From: Gracilimonas sp031581265
GTDB lineage: Bacteria; Bacteroidota; Rhodothermia; Balneolales; Balneolaceae
Assembly: GCF_031581265.1 (NCBI RefSeq)
Contig: NZ_JAVLBQ010000004.1
Location: 61,542-125,541 of the forward strand
Direction of reading: 5' to 3'
Length of the DNA: 64,000 nt
Each line of letters opens with the position of its first letter. The stretch's first letter is position 1. A program made the position numbers and the translations under genes. Shown here in pieces: positions 46,320 through 53,937 of this stretch. The notes below the pieces were generated by a model, which was given only the letters and a program-made list of their open reading frames with translations, searched no databases and had not been told where the DNA came from.

Positions 46320-47177
46320 ATGGACTTCATTAAATACATATTAACGAACAAAAACTTTTACCTCGGAAGTTTGGCGATCATCATTTTAGGTGCAGCCACC
46401 CTCTTTGTTTCAGATAAATTCGTGATGCCTTACTACACCAATTACAATGAGGGCATTACCATACCGGATGTAACCAAAGTTTCCCTCGAAGAAGCACAGA
46501 CCAGGCTTGCTGACTATGGACTTCGATTTGAAGTTGCAGAACGCCGTTCCAACACAGCCTACCCTGCCGATTATGTAATTGATCAGAATCCCGCTGCTTC
46601 TAAAATTGTGAAACCCAACCGAAAAGTGTATCTAACCGTTAATACGGAAGTAAAACCCAAAGTAGTTGTGCCCAAAGTGGTAGATCTTAATTTGCGAAAT
46701 GCCGAATTACAACTGCAAAACTATGGCTTAACGGTTGGTTCCCGAAGCTATGAGTCTTCCCGTTTTAAAAATGTAATTCTCCGTCAATCTATACCAGATG
46801 GAACTACCGTTGAAAAAGGCACCGTAGTTGATTTGGTAGTTAGTGATGGACTTGGAGACCGGATGGTAGAGGTACCTGAAGTCATCGGACTCAGGCTCCC
46901 AGAAGCACAGCTGAACTTACGTCGTGCCGGTTTAAATGTGGGTGAAGTACGCTTTAAACCCACCCAAGACACCATCCCAAATATTGTGCTTGATTACATG
47001 CCTAAACAAAAACAATTCAGAGAGGGAGAAACACTAAATCTTGTTATTTCAGAGCGATTTGAAGCTATTGAGCAAAGTGAAGGCGGTGCGGTTATCATTG
47101 ACTCCACCAAAAATAATCCCGATTCTCTAAATAGTACTCCACCCGATTCACTGAACAATCAACCCAACAACAACTGA
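46320..47177 (+). CDS. Membrane-anchored protein with three PASTA domains
   Basis: A 285-residue type II membrane protein with one N-terminal helix (about 15-33) and three PASTA repeats (roughly 46-112, 115-183 and 186-255). Repeat starts read IPDVTKVSLEEAQTRLADYG, VPKVVDLNLRNAELQLQNYG and VPEVIGLRLPEAQLNLRRAG, each ending in a VxxDGxGD- or NLVIS-like strand. PASTA domains bind peptidoglycan in kinases and PBPs, but no kinase or transpeptidase domain is fused here. The 3' end runs to a low-complexity Asn/Pro/Ser tail. It is last in the envelope block; rpe follows after 6 bp. Confidence 0.9.
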   Translation: MDFIKYILTNKNFYLGSLAIIILGAATLFVSDKFVMPYYTNYNEGITIPDVTKVSLEEAQTRLADYGLRFEVAERRSNTAYPADYVIDQNPAASKIVKPNRKVYLTVNTEVKPKVVVPKVVDLNLRNAELQLQNYGLTVGSRSYESSRFKNVILRQSIPDGTTVEKGTVVDLVVSDGLGDRMVEVPEVIGLRLPEAQLNLRRAGLNVGEVRFKPTQDTIPNIVLDYMPKQKQFREGETLNLVISERFEAIEQSEGGAVIIDSTKNNPDSLNSTPPDSLNNQPNNN

Positions 47178-47183
47178 CTTTAA

Positions 47184-47852
47184 ATGAATTTCGAACTACC
47201 CGTTCTTGCTCCCTCCATATTAGCCGCTGATTTTACCCAACTTGGAAATGATATTAAAGACACCCTGAAAGGTGGTGTCAGCTGGATACATTGTGATATT
47301 ATGGACGGACATTTTGTTCCCAACATCAGCTATGGTCCAAGTATTGTACAAGCTGCAAAAAAAGCAGCACCGGAAGCTTTTATGGACGTTCACTTGATGA
47401 TTGAAAATCCGGATGACTATGTAGAAAATTTTGTGGAAGCGGGAGCCGATCTCATTTCCGTGCACTATGAAACCTGTCCACATCTGCATCGCTCTATTCA
47501 AAACATCAAAAAATATGGGTTGATGGCCAGCGTGGTGGTAAATCCTGCAACTTCACTACAGAACATCGAGCCGATACTTGAGGATGTGGATCTCGTACTC
47601 ATCATGAGCGTTAATCCCGGTTTTGGAGGACAAAGTTTTATCGAAAGCAGCTATGAAAAGCTGCGACAATTAGCAGAAATGAGAGAAGAAAAAGAACTTG
47701 GCTTTTTGATTGAAGTAGATGGCGGAGTAAATCTAAAAAACATAGAAAAAGTAGTAGAAGCGGGAGCCGATGTACTTGTGGCCGGAAGCAGTGTATTCCG
47801 GGCAGAAAATATTACGGCAAGAGTTGAAGAGCTACACAGTAAAATCAGGTAG
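47184..47852 (+). CDS. rpe: Ribulose-phosphate 3-epimerase
   Basis: Interconverts ribulose 5-phosphate and xylulose 5-phosphate in the pentose phosphate pathway. The 222-residue TIM barrel has PSILAADFTQLG, the metal motif HCDIMDGHFVPN, VNPGFGGQSF and EVDGGVN with the phosphate-binding VAGSSVF. It is six bases after the PASTA gene, so it probably rides on the same transcript without functional relation. Confidence 0.97.
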   Translation: MNFELPVLAPSILAADFTQLGNDIKDTLKGGVSWIHCDIMDGHFVPNISYGPSIVQAAKKAAPEAFMDVHLMIENPDDYVENFVEAGADLISVHYETCPHLHRSIQNIKKYGLMASVVVNPATSLQNIEPILEDVDLVLIMSVNPGFGGQSFIESSYEKLRQLAEMREEKELGFLIEVDGGVNLKNIEKVVEAGADVLVAGSSVFRAENITARVEELHSKIR

Positions 47853-47993
47853 CTTTAAATAATTTCGTTAGGAATCATTTCTACAGCTAAATCCTTATCT
47901 TTTAAGCTCACTTTTATTTAATAAAATTTTATAGCCATAGAAGACGAAAAGACACTTACCGAAAATATCATTGAACTGGATGGAGCCGATCCC

Positions 47994-48932
47994 ATGGCTC
48001 TTTTTGGCCTGCACGATCATAACATGATTGCCCTAGACAAGGCCTTTCCTAATACCAAGTTTAATTCCCGTGGAAACCGTGTAAAACTTACCGGACCTGC
48101 CGAAGAAGTTGAAACCGCCTCCAAAGTTATTGAGGGGATGCTTGAGCTGTTGGATCGAAAGAAAAAAGTGGTTGAAGGAGATGTTGATACCTTGGTAAAT
48201 CTGAAATCAGGGGAAAGTACTGCGCGCAAACCGCAAATCCGAACACTGGATGAAACCGGTGATACAATTATCCATACGCATAACGGGGAGGCCATCACTG
48301 CAAAAACACCGGGACAGCGACGCATCGTAGAATCCTCTACTCTTAATGATATTGTGTTTGCTATCGGGCCTGCCGGTACCGGTAAAACTTACACCTCCGT
48401 TGCACTTGCTGTGCAAGCTCTTAAGAACCGGAAAGTCCGTAAAATCATACTAGCTCGTCCTGCCGTTGAAGCCGGCGAAAATCTCGGATTTCTGCCCGGT
48501 GATCTCAAAGAAAAGATTGATCCCTATTTACGTCCCCTTTACGATGCTCTTGAAGATATGATTGACCGGGACCGGCTCGAACTTCACCTGGCAAAAAATG
48601 TGATCGAGATTGCTCCACTTGCTTATATGCGTGGACGAACGTTAAATAACGCTTTTGTGATCCTGGATGAGGCCCAAAATGCTACGAATACTCAGATGAA
48701 GATGTTCCTGACCCGAATCGGTTTTAACAGCAGGGCTATCATTACCGGAGATATCACCCAAACCGACCTTCCCCGCCGGCAGCAATCAGGACTTATTTCC
48801 ATTCAAAAAATACTACAGGAAATTGACGGCATCGACTTTGTTTATCTTGGAGAGGAAGATGTAGTCCGCCACAAATTGGTCCGTGATATCATTAATGCCT
48901 ATGAGAAATTTGAGGAGAAAGGGAAAAAGTAG
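47994..48932 (+). CDS. phoH: PhoH-family ATPase
   Basis: PhoH/YbeZ-like cytoplasmic NTPase, usually linked to RNA metabolism with YbeY. An N-terminal KH-like region is followed by Walker A GPAGTGKTYTS and Walker B ILDEAQN. The ATG at 47994 begins inside the conserved element: the codons before it read IELDGADP, which normally lies in the family's N-terminal domain. The frame stays open back to 47925 without ATG, GTG or TTG; ATA at 47931 (A-I-E-D-E-K follows) or 47937, ATT at 47970 or CTG at 47976 are possible. So the true start is likely upstream and non-canonical, with ~20 extra residues. Confidence 0.9.
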   Translation: MALFGLHDHNMIALDKAFPNTKFNSRGNRVKLTGPAEEVETASKVIEGMLELLDRKKKVVEGDVDTLVNLKSGESTARKPQIRTLDETGDTIIHTHNGEAITAKTPGQRRIVESSTLNDIVFAIGPAGTGKTYTSVALAVQALKNRKVRKIILARPAVEAGENLGFLPGDLKEKIDPYLRPLYDALEDMIDRDRLELHLAKNVIEIAPLAYMRGRTLNNAFVILDEAQNATNTQMKMFLTRIGFNSRAIITGDITQTDLPRRQQSGLISIQKILQEIDGIDFVYLGEEDVVRHKLVRDIINAYEKFEEKGKK

Positions 48933-49003
48933 CAGTCAGCAGTCAGCAGTCAGCTTTCAGTATTTTTTTAAAAAAAGCTGATTGCTGAAGTCTGATAGCT
49001 GAC
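48931..49003. repeat. Tandem 7-bp repeat and long imperfect hairpin
   Basis: The 7-mer agcagtc is repeated three times from 48931. The GTCAGC/TCAG-rich left arm (48935-48960) pairs imperfectly with the right arm ending gctgac (to 49003), around a central T7/A7 tract. Sequences of the same type recur at 50664 and 51625, so this is a related copy; it may also end the phoH transcript. Confidence 0.55.
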
Positions 49004-49078
49004 GGCTTATAGTCTTGCTTAGCTTCAATTCTTAAATCAAATACATATCACTAATAACACTCCATCCTCGCTTCAACC

Positions 49079-49879
49079 ATGAAAACCTACGCCGCTACAC
49101 TTTACGAAGGCACTTTCTCAGTTGGGCTCGACAAGAAGTTTGTCCGAATTGACCGGGATGATCCTCCCGCAAAAGGGGCCCTGAAACTTTCTCTAAATCC
49201 TTTTTTGATTCACACCCCTGAACGTAACTATTTATTCGATTGCGGAATTGGAGAATTTGGGCAAGATACCGGTCCGGATGTGATTCGTGAAAATTTGGAT
49301 GATCACGGGCTCACCGAGTTTGATATCACCGACATCTTTTTGAGTCACCTGCACTACGATCATATTGGTGGCTTGGCTCATCGCGAAAACGGTTATTGGG
49401 AACTGACTTTTCCAGAAGCAAAAATTTGGGTTTCAAAAAAAGGATGGGAAAAATTGATTGGCCAAGAAGAATATTATGATGCGGAAAAAACCGAGTTCAT
49501 CTCTTTCATTGATGCCAAAGCAGATCTACATTTCTTAGAAGAAGAAGCTCAGCCCTACCCCGATATAACCGTTCGAAAAATTGGGGGGCATACCGAATTT
49601 CACCAAGTACTGCTCTTTGATGATGGAGAACAAAAGTACCTGCAAGCCGGTGATGTAATCGGAACCAAAGGAGCCATCAACCGAAAATATGCGGCCAAAT
49701 ATGATTTTGAGCCGAAAGTGAGTCAGCAGCGCCGGGAAGAACTCGCAAAACTGGCATTTGAAGAAGGTTATACTATTTTAACTTATCATGAAGACCGAAA
49801 CCCGTTGTTTAAGCTGACGGATTACGACGATAAAACAGGATACAGCACCGAAAATGTAGAATCATATGTCCCTGCCTGA
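49079..49879 (+). CDS. MBL-fold metallo-hydrolase
   Basis: A 266-residue MBL protein with an intact HLHYDHIGG motif (HxHxDH), a later histidine in KIGGHTEFHQ and an aspartate in LQAGDVIGT. It lacks a signal peptide, so it is cytoplasmic. The substrate is unknown. It overlaps punA by 14 bp, so the two are translationally coupled, and a link to nucleotide or nucleoside metabolism is possible. It shares only the fold with the MBL gene at 4327. Confidence 0.88.
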   Translation: MKTYAATLYEGTFSVGLDKKFVRIDRDDPPAKGALKLSLNPFLIHTPERNYLFDCGIGEFGQDTGPDVIRENLDDHGLTEFDITDIFLSHLHYDHIGGLAHRENGYWELTFPEAKIWVSKKGWEKLIGQEEYYDAEKTEFISFIDAKADLHFLEEEAQPYPDITVRKIGGHTEFHQVLLFDDGEQKYLQAGDVIGTKGAINRKYAAKYDFEPKVSQQRREELAKLAFEEGYTILTYHEDRNPLFKLTDYDDKTGYSTENVESYVPA

Positions 49880-50657
49880 TTACATTACTGACATCAAAAA
49901 ATTTTTAACTGAACACGGACTTCCAAATCAAATTGATGCTGCGGTCATTCTTGGTTCCGGTCTGGGTGGTTTTGGAGACGAAATCGAAGATTCTGAAATT
50001 ATTCCTTATGGTGATATTCCTTCCTTACCACAATCAACAGTAGAGGGACACTCGGGCTCGCTTATTTTCGGTAATATTGAGGATAAGACGGTACTGGCTT
50101 TTGCAGGCCGATTCCATCATTATGAAGGACATGCTTTTGCTAAAACCGTACTTCCCGTTCAACTTGCCCATGCTTTTGGAGTAGATAAGCTGATTATTTC
50201 AAATGCAGCCGGAGGCATTAATCTTCGTTTCCGGGTTGGGGATTTGATGATTATAGACAGCATCATCAAACAATACACCATGGTCTCTGAACCGGCTTTG
50301 AACACCTGGAACTCCAGCTTTGAAGAATATGCACAGGAAGTAAAGCAAATAGCCCGTGACTTTGGAATTGAAACCCAAATGGGAACCTACCTTTTTGCCA
50401 AAGGACCAAGCTACGAAAGTAAAGCAGAAATTCGTGCCTTCCGCAAAATGGGCGGAGATGCCGTTGGAATGAGCACCGCCCCCGAATTGATTGAAGCAGC
50501 CCGGCTGGGCGTAAAAACCGCTGCCATCTCATTGATCACCAATGCCGCTGCAGGCGTTACTGCACAAAAACTGGATCACGACGAAGTGAAGGAAGCGGCA
50601 GATCAGAAGAAGGATGTGTTTGCGAGGTTGGTTAAAGGGCTTATTGGGGAATTTTAG
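49866..50657 (+). CDS. punA: Purine-nucleoside phosphorylase (trimeric, PNP type)
   Basis: Phosphorolysis of inosine/guanosine-type nucleosides for purine salvage. The 263-residue protein has the phosphate-binding ILGSGLGGFG near residue 30, GRFHHYEGH, SNAAGGIN, the ATP-like acidic GPSYESKAEIRAF and the VGMSTAPE loop, matching PNP class II (trimeric) enzymes. It starts inside the 3' end of the MBL gene. Downstream is an imperfect palindrome with a T-run. Confidence 0.96.
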   Translation: MSLPDYITDIKKFLTEHGLPNQIDAAVILGSGLGGFGDEIEDSEIIPYGDIPSLPQSTVEGHSGSLIFGNIEDKTVLAFAGRFHHYEGHAFAKTVLPVQLAHAFGVDKLIISNAAGGINLRFRVGDLMIIDSIIKQYTMVSEPALNTWNSSFEEYAQEVKQIARDFGIETQMGTYLFAKGPSYESKAEIRAFRKMGGDAVGMSTAPELIEAARLGVKTAAISLITNAAAGVTAQKLDHDEVKEAADQKKDVFARLVKGLIGEF

Positions 50658-50663
50658 AAGGAA

Positions 50664-50700
50664 GCTGTCAGCTTTCAGACTTCAGCTATCAGCTTTTTTG
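50664..50700 (+). terminator. Probable terminator of punA inside a repeat
   Basis: agctgtcagct pairs with agctatcagct (two mismatches) around a short loop, followed by six T. It lies six bases after the punA stop and forms the left end of the direct repeat. Confidence 0.7.
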
Positions 50701-50820
50701 TGAAGATCTCATTTCAATCTGAGGAAACCCAAAACTCGTCTGACCACTGACAAGACCTTATATTTAATTTAAAACTCGGAGTGGTCTGACGAATGCTAAG
50801 GATTGAGAAGTACTAAAAAA
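50664..50820. repeat. Direct repeat flanking the toxin-antitoxin pair, left copy
   Basis: About 157 bp that recur at 51625-51783 in the same orientation. Blocks such as ctcgtctgaccactga and aaaactcggagtg with gacgaatgctaagg are shared almost exactly. Besides the left palindrome, tcgtctgaccact (50737-50749) pairs with agtggtctgacga (50780-50792), one mismatch, so the unit folds into two hairpins. Confidence 0.8.
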
Positions 50821-50902
50821 CAGCGCCCTCTGTATTCATTCAATCAGACAAACTGTAGTCGTCGGATCAATTCAAGCTTTGATTTATCGGAAGAGATAGA
50901 AC

Positions 50903-51307
50903 TTAAGCTCCAATTACTTCCTCAGGATGTTTAGCTATTTCAGAGAATTCCTGAAGTATTTTCTTATGCATAGTTACTAAGGCGAGATCTAACTCTTTGG
51001 CTAAGCTTACAAATTCACAATCATAGGAAGAGCAGGTTGATTGGTTTACATGTTGTAAAACCTGCACGGAATTGACCTGAAACTGTTTGTCATTCATCTG
51101 TTGTTCTGCCTTTTCCATAATCAGTAAAGCCTGAAAAAGGTCAATCAATTCTTTTCTTATATACAAGGTAAGTACGTTACGGAACTCACTTCGCCAAAGA
51201 ATGGGTGCTACCCATTCGGGATCTTTTTGAAAAAGTGCATCACAAAGCTCGGTTGAATAGGACGGAAGCCAGAAGTGAGCCAGTATATTTGTATCCACTA
51301 CGATCAT
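50903..51307 (-). CDS. PIN-domain toxin (VapC/FitB type)
   Basis: A 134-residue PIN-domain ribonuclease, presumably cleaving RNA when unbound by its antitoxin. The first acidic residue is D5 in VVDTNILAHF, followed by an acidic-helix region (SEFRNVL) and the later CEFVSLAKELDLALVT segment. The usual late aspartate in LVTxD is replaced by histidine (VTMHKK), which could weaken catalysis. It starts inside the antitoxin gene with a 4-bp overlap, as expected of a toxin-antitoxin operon. Confidence 0.82.
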   Translation of the reverse strand: MIVVDTNILAHFWLPSYSTELCDALFQKDPEWVAPILWRSEFRNVLTLYIRKELIDLFQALLIMEKAEQQMNDKQFQVNSVQVLQHVNQSTCSSYDCEFVSLAKELDLALVTMHKKILQEFSEIAKHPEEVIGA

Positions 51308-51543
51308 GGACGGCCTTCGTTAATGGCAGATTCAATTTCTTCAGAAGAAAGGCTGCCTTTGGCTTTCTTACGCAATCTTCGGGCTTCCTGCAAAATATCA
51401 TCGGAAGAAATTTGCTTTGGCTTAACCGTTTGCTCTAAACAAGCAATAATTTCACTGTTAATACTCCGATGATGTGCACTTGCCTGTTCCCGAACTTTAT
51501 CATAAATGTCCTTGGGAATATTTTTTACCGTGATACTGGGCAT
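51304..51543 (-). CDS. FitA-like ribbon-helix-helix antitoxin
   Basis: A 79-residue Arc/FitA-type antitoxin: SITVKNIPKDIYDKVREQA and HRSINSEIIACLEQT form the ribbon-helix-helix DNA-binding fold, and the rest is a basic-acidic tail that would wrap the PIN toxin. It likely represses its own operon. The whole pair is enclosed by the two direct repeats at 50664 and 51625. Confidence 0.85.
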   Translation of the reverse strand: MPSITVKNIPKDIYDKVREQASAHHRSINSEIIACLEQTVKPKQISSDDILQEARRLRKKAKGSLSSEEIESAINEGRP

Positions 51544-51624
51544 GTCGATTAGTTTCGTTTTGGTTTATATATGAAACTAAATATACCGGAGGATTATTGC
51601 AATACGGTAGTTGTTTGGGAATTT

Positions 51625-51783
51625 AGCTGTCAGCTTTCAAACTTCAGCTATCAACTTTTTTGAAGCGATCCCATTTCATTCTAACGAAACACAAATCTCG
51701 TCTGACCACTGAACAGGGCCAACAGTTTAATTTAAAACTCGGAGTGTTTTGACGAATGCTAAGGCTGAAACGATGCTAAAAAC
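51625..51783. repeat. Direct repeat flanking the toxin-antitoxin pair, right copy
   Basis: Second copy of the ~158-bp repeat, same orientation, with agctgtcagctttca at the left and tttaatttaaaactcggagtg then gacgaatgctaagg further right. The right stem is less perfect than in the left copy (agtgttttgacga), so this copy is more diverged. It lies upstream of the antitoxin gene and may contain its promoter. Confidence 0.8.
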
Positions 51784-51813
51784 TACATACCCCATATTTA
51801 TTTATGATCATTT

Positions 51814-51960
51814 AACCTCGTTCCGAACGACCCCGTTCGGAATGCCTTCGCGGACCACCCGGTCCGCAGGTAGTAATTGAGATATATGCTCCATGGCATA
51901 CTTATTTTGGACCCGGTGGTCCAGACTACCACTCCCAACCGGGTGGTTGGGAGCGAGGTA
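51814..51960. repeat. Five-hairpin structured repeat, copy A
   Basis: An element closed by acctcg (51815-51820) with cgaggt (51954-51959). Inside are five stems: ttccgaacg/cgttcggaa (loop ACCC), gcggacc/ggtccgc (loop ACCC), tatgc/gcata around TCCATG, tggacc/ggtcca (loop CGGT) and ctcccaacc/ggttgggag (loop GGGT). Flanks extend the closing stem imperfectly to 51804-51970. Its right end is 26 bp from the stop of the propeller gene at 51986, so it lies in that gene's 3' transcript. Confidence 0.85.
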
Positions 51961-51985
51961 AAATCATGATTACAATATTAGTTTA

Positions 51986-53074
51986 TCACAGCTCAAAATA
52001 AACTAATGGTGAATCGGATACACTTTTACTTGAGAAAGGCGTAGGTAAACCAATAATTCTGTTATTGTTTTTATCGATCGCGATTTGGGACAATACAATG
52101 TCAACTTTATATTTTTTAACCGGATTACCATCCCAATCAAAAACATGTATTTCACTGTCATTAAGTGATTCACCTTTGATATAATTTCCACTCGTATTCC
52201 CTTCGTGCAAAGTATAGATTAATGAATCAGTATATGTTACATCATTGTAATGATATAAGGTTTCTTCTGTAGTATTTACAATCTCGTTTGCACTTCCAGT
52301 ACCCGGATTTGCCTCAAACCTAGTATCACGAATCAAATTAAGATCGTAATCAAAAATCTCAAGAATTTTAAACCGCCGGGTTGTAACTAATATCCTTTGC
52401 TTTTCTTCATTGGCAGTCATTTCTCCCGAGTAAATGAGCCCTACAGACCTATGATTAATTGCCTCTTCTAAAAACGGTGTGAATGGAGCAATAGCTACGA
52501 TAGAATCAGTTTTTGTATCAACTTTTGCGAGTTTTCCTTCTCGCATGCCCGCCAGTCCGATTATATATTTACCGTTTTCAATAAACATACCTCTTTGAAT
52601 ACGAATTAAATCGGGTGGTAGCATATATTCAAAAATAGGAACAGCCTGATCATTATTTAAAACCTGATCTAACGAATAGCGCGATATAGTTTTTCTTCCC
52701 CAGTCCAAAAATTCAAATTCTTCATCTGCTTTAAAACCTCCATGATTAATGAAAGCCGGGAAACTGATCTCACCCGGCCCTTCCCCCTGATTTCCAAAAG
52801 TACCCACCAACGAAAAATCATCAAGTCTGTAAAATTTAAATATATCTGAATTCGTGTTATCCAATACGATAAGCAAAGAGTCTGAAACATCAATAAACCT
52901 TGGGTCGAAAAACTCATCCGCATTTTCAATATCAGGTGCTATGGATTCCAAATGTTCAGTTTCTTGAAAATCGCTTTCACTGATTACAGAGTCTTCTTCG
53001 GTTTCATTATTGCATGAAATGCATAGTGTACAGATTACTACCAAAAGTACTTTAAAATGAATTTGTGAGATCAT
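51986..53074 (-). CDS. 6-bladed beta-propeller lipoprotein
   Basis: A 362-residue lipoprotein (lipobox LCISC, C20) with all-beta NHL-like blades. The signature GNQGEGPGEISFPAFI is the GxGPGE element shared with the paralogues at 17572, 19045 and 53934; LDWGRKTISRYSLDQV and TLYHYNDVTYTDSLI are typical later blades. It lies between repeat copies A (3' side) and B (5' side). Function is unknown. Confidence 0.83.
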   Translation of the reverse strand: MISQIHFKVLLVVICTLCISCNNETEEDSVISESDFQETEHLESIAPDIENADEFFDPRFIDVSDSLLIVLDNTNSDIFKFYRLDDFSLVGTFGNQGEGPGEISFPAFINHGGFKADEEFEFLDWGRKTISRYSLDQVLNNDQAVPIFEYMLPPDLIRIQRGMFIENGKYIIGLAGMREGKLAKVDTKTDSIVAIAPFTPFLEEAINHRSVGLIYSGEMTANEEKQRILVTTRRFKILEIFDYDLNLIRDTRFEANPGTGSANEIVNTTEETLYHYNDVTYTDSLIYTLHEGNTSGNYIKGESLNDSEIHVFDWDGNPVKKYKVDIVLSQIAIDKNNNRIIGLPTPFSSKSVSDSPLVYFEL

Positions 53075-53167
53075 ATTTGCCCCTATATTTTTATCTATCT
53101 ACTTGGTTCTTATGCTCTTAATTAAATGAAAAAAAATCAATAAGTCAAGTTTGTATTTCACTTTTTT

Positions 53168-53314
53168 AACCTCGTTCCGAACGACCCCGTTCGGAATGCC
53201 TTCGCGGACCACCCGGTCCGCAGGGAGTAATTGAGGCATACTGCTCCATGGCACACTTATTTTGGACCCGGTGGTCCAGGCTTCCACTCCCAACCGGTTG
53301 GTTGGGAGCGAGCT
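53168..53314. repeat. Five-hairpin structured repeat, copy B
   Basis: The same architecture as copy A, in the same orientation. The hairpins ttccgaacg/cgttcggaa, gcggacc/ggtccgc, tggacc/ggtcca and ctcccaacc/ggttgggag are all kept, while the loop of the last is GGTT and the closing stem is reduced to ctcg/cgag plus one further pair. It lies just 3' of the thioredoxin-like gene (stop at 53356) and upstream of the propeller gene at 51986. Confidence 0.85.
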
Positions 53315-53355
53315 CAATTTATTAATGAACACAGCAAGTTTTTAAATGCCCTAAA

Positions 53356-53937
53356 TTAAAATGAAATTTTAGATAAGTTTATTTCTGTAATTTTATCTAG
53401 GCCCACATATCGTGCTAGTATTTTTTCTTTTACTACTGGATTCCAAATTCTATTGCTTAGTAGAGAGTCAGCATAAGTTCTTTTTGATAATAAAATTTGC
53501 GGCGTTGCATAAATAGCTTCATGAACATTGGTATAATGATTCAATCCTAAATTTCGCCAACTGTTCCCACTTGATATTTCATCGAAACTTACCTTAAGTC
53601 CTAATAAATGCTTTATACCAGATACTTTGTTTCGGTCTCTGGTTAATCCAACTTTGTTGAAATTCAGTTTTTGATTAGAAGAAATTTCCTCTAATTCAGA
53701 TGCTACAGAGTTTAAAGCAGAATCTAATTTCGGACTTCTACAATAAACACAAGTACTACTTCCTATATAAGTAAGGACAATTTCTTCTTTAGAATTTTCT
53801 GTCCTTTTTACCTCCTCTTGACTTGATATAATTATATCAAAATTTAATGAGTAAATTTTCAATGAGTATGCGGCAAAAAAGCAAATAGCAAAAATTCCAA
53901 TTCCTAAAGCAACACTATAAAATTTATTTTTCTTCAA
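53356..53937 (-). CDS. Membrane-anchored thioredoxin-like protein with CxxC
   Basis: A 193-residue protein with one N-terminal transmembrane helix (about 7-26) and a periplasmic domain. ILVTYIG-type strand and GSSTCVYCRSPKLDSAL form a thioredoxin-like CVYC motif, with TPQILLSKRTY later as the usual cis-proline strand. It starts with TTG overlapping the stop of the propeller gene at 53934 by four bases (TTGA), so the two are translated together. It could reduce or form disulfides in the six-cysteine peptide encoded upstream, though a direct test is lacking. Confidence 0.72.
   Translation of the reverse strand: MKKNKFYSVALGIGIFAICFFAAYSLKIYSLNFDIIISSQEEVKRTENSKEEIVLTYIGSSTCVYCRSPKLDSALNSVASELEEISSNQKLNFNKVGLTRDRNKVSGIKHLLGLKVSFDEISSGNSWRNLGLNHYTNVHEAIYATPQILLSKRTYADSLLSNRIWNPVVKEKILARYVGLDKITEINLSKISF

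Noticed and set aside
50664..51783. Insertion sequence with transposase
   Set aside because: No transposase is encoded between the direct repeats; only the toxin-antitoxin pair is present.
53099..53332. 77-residue ORF running through repeat copy B
   Set aside because: It is a chance frame across hairpins and the coding content is of palindromic repeat sequence.
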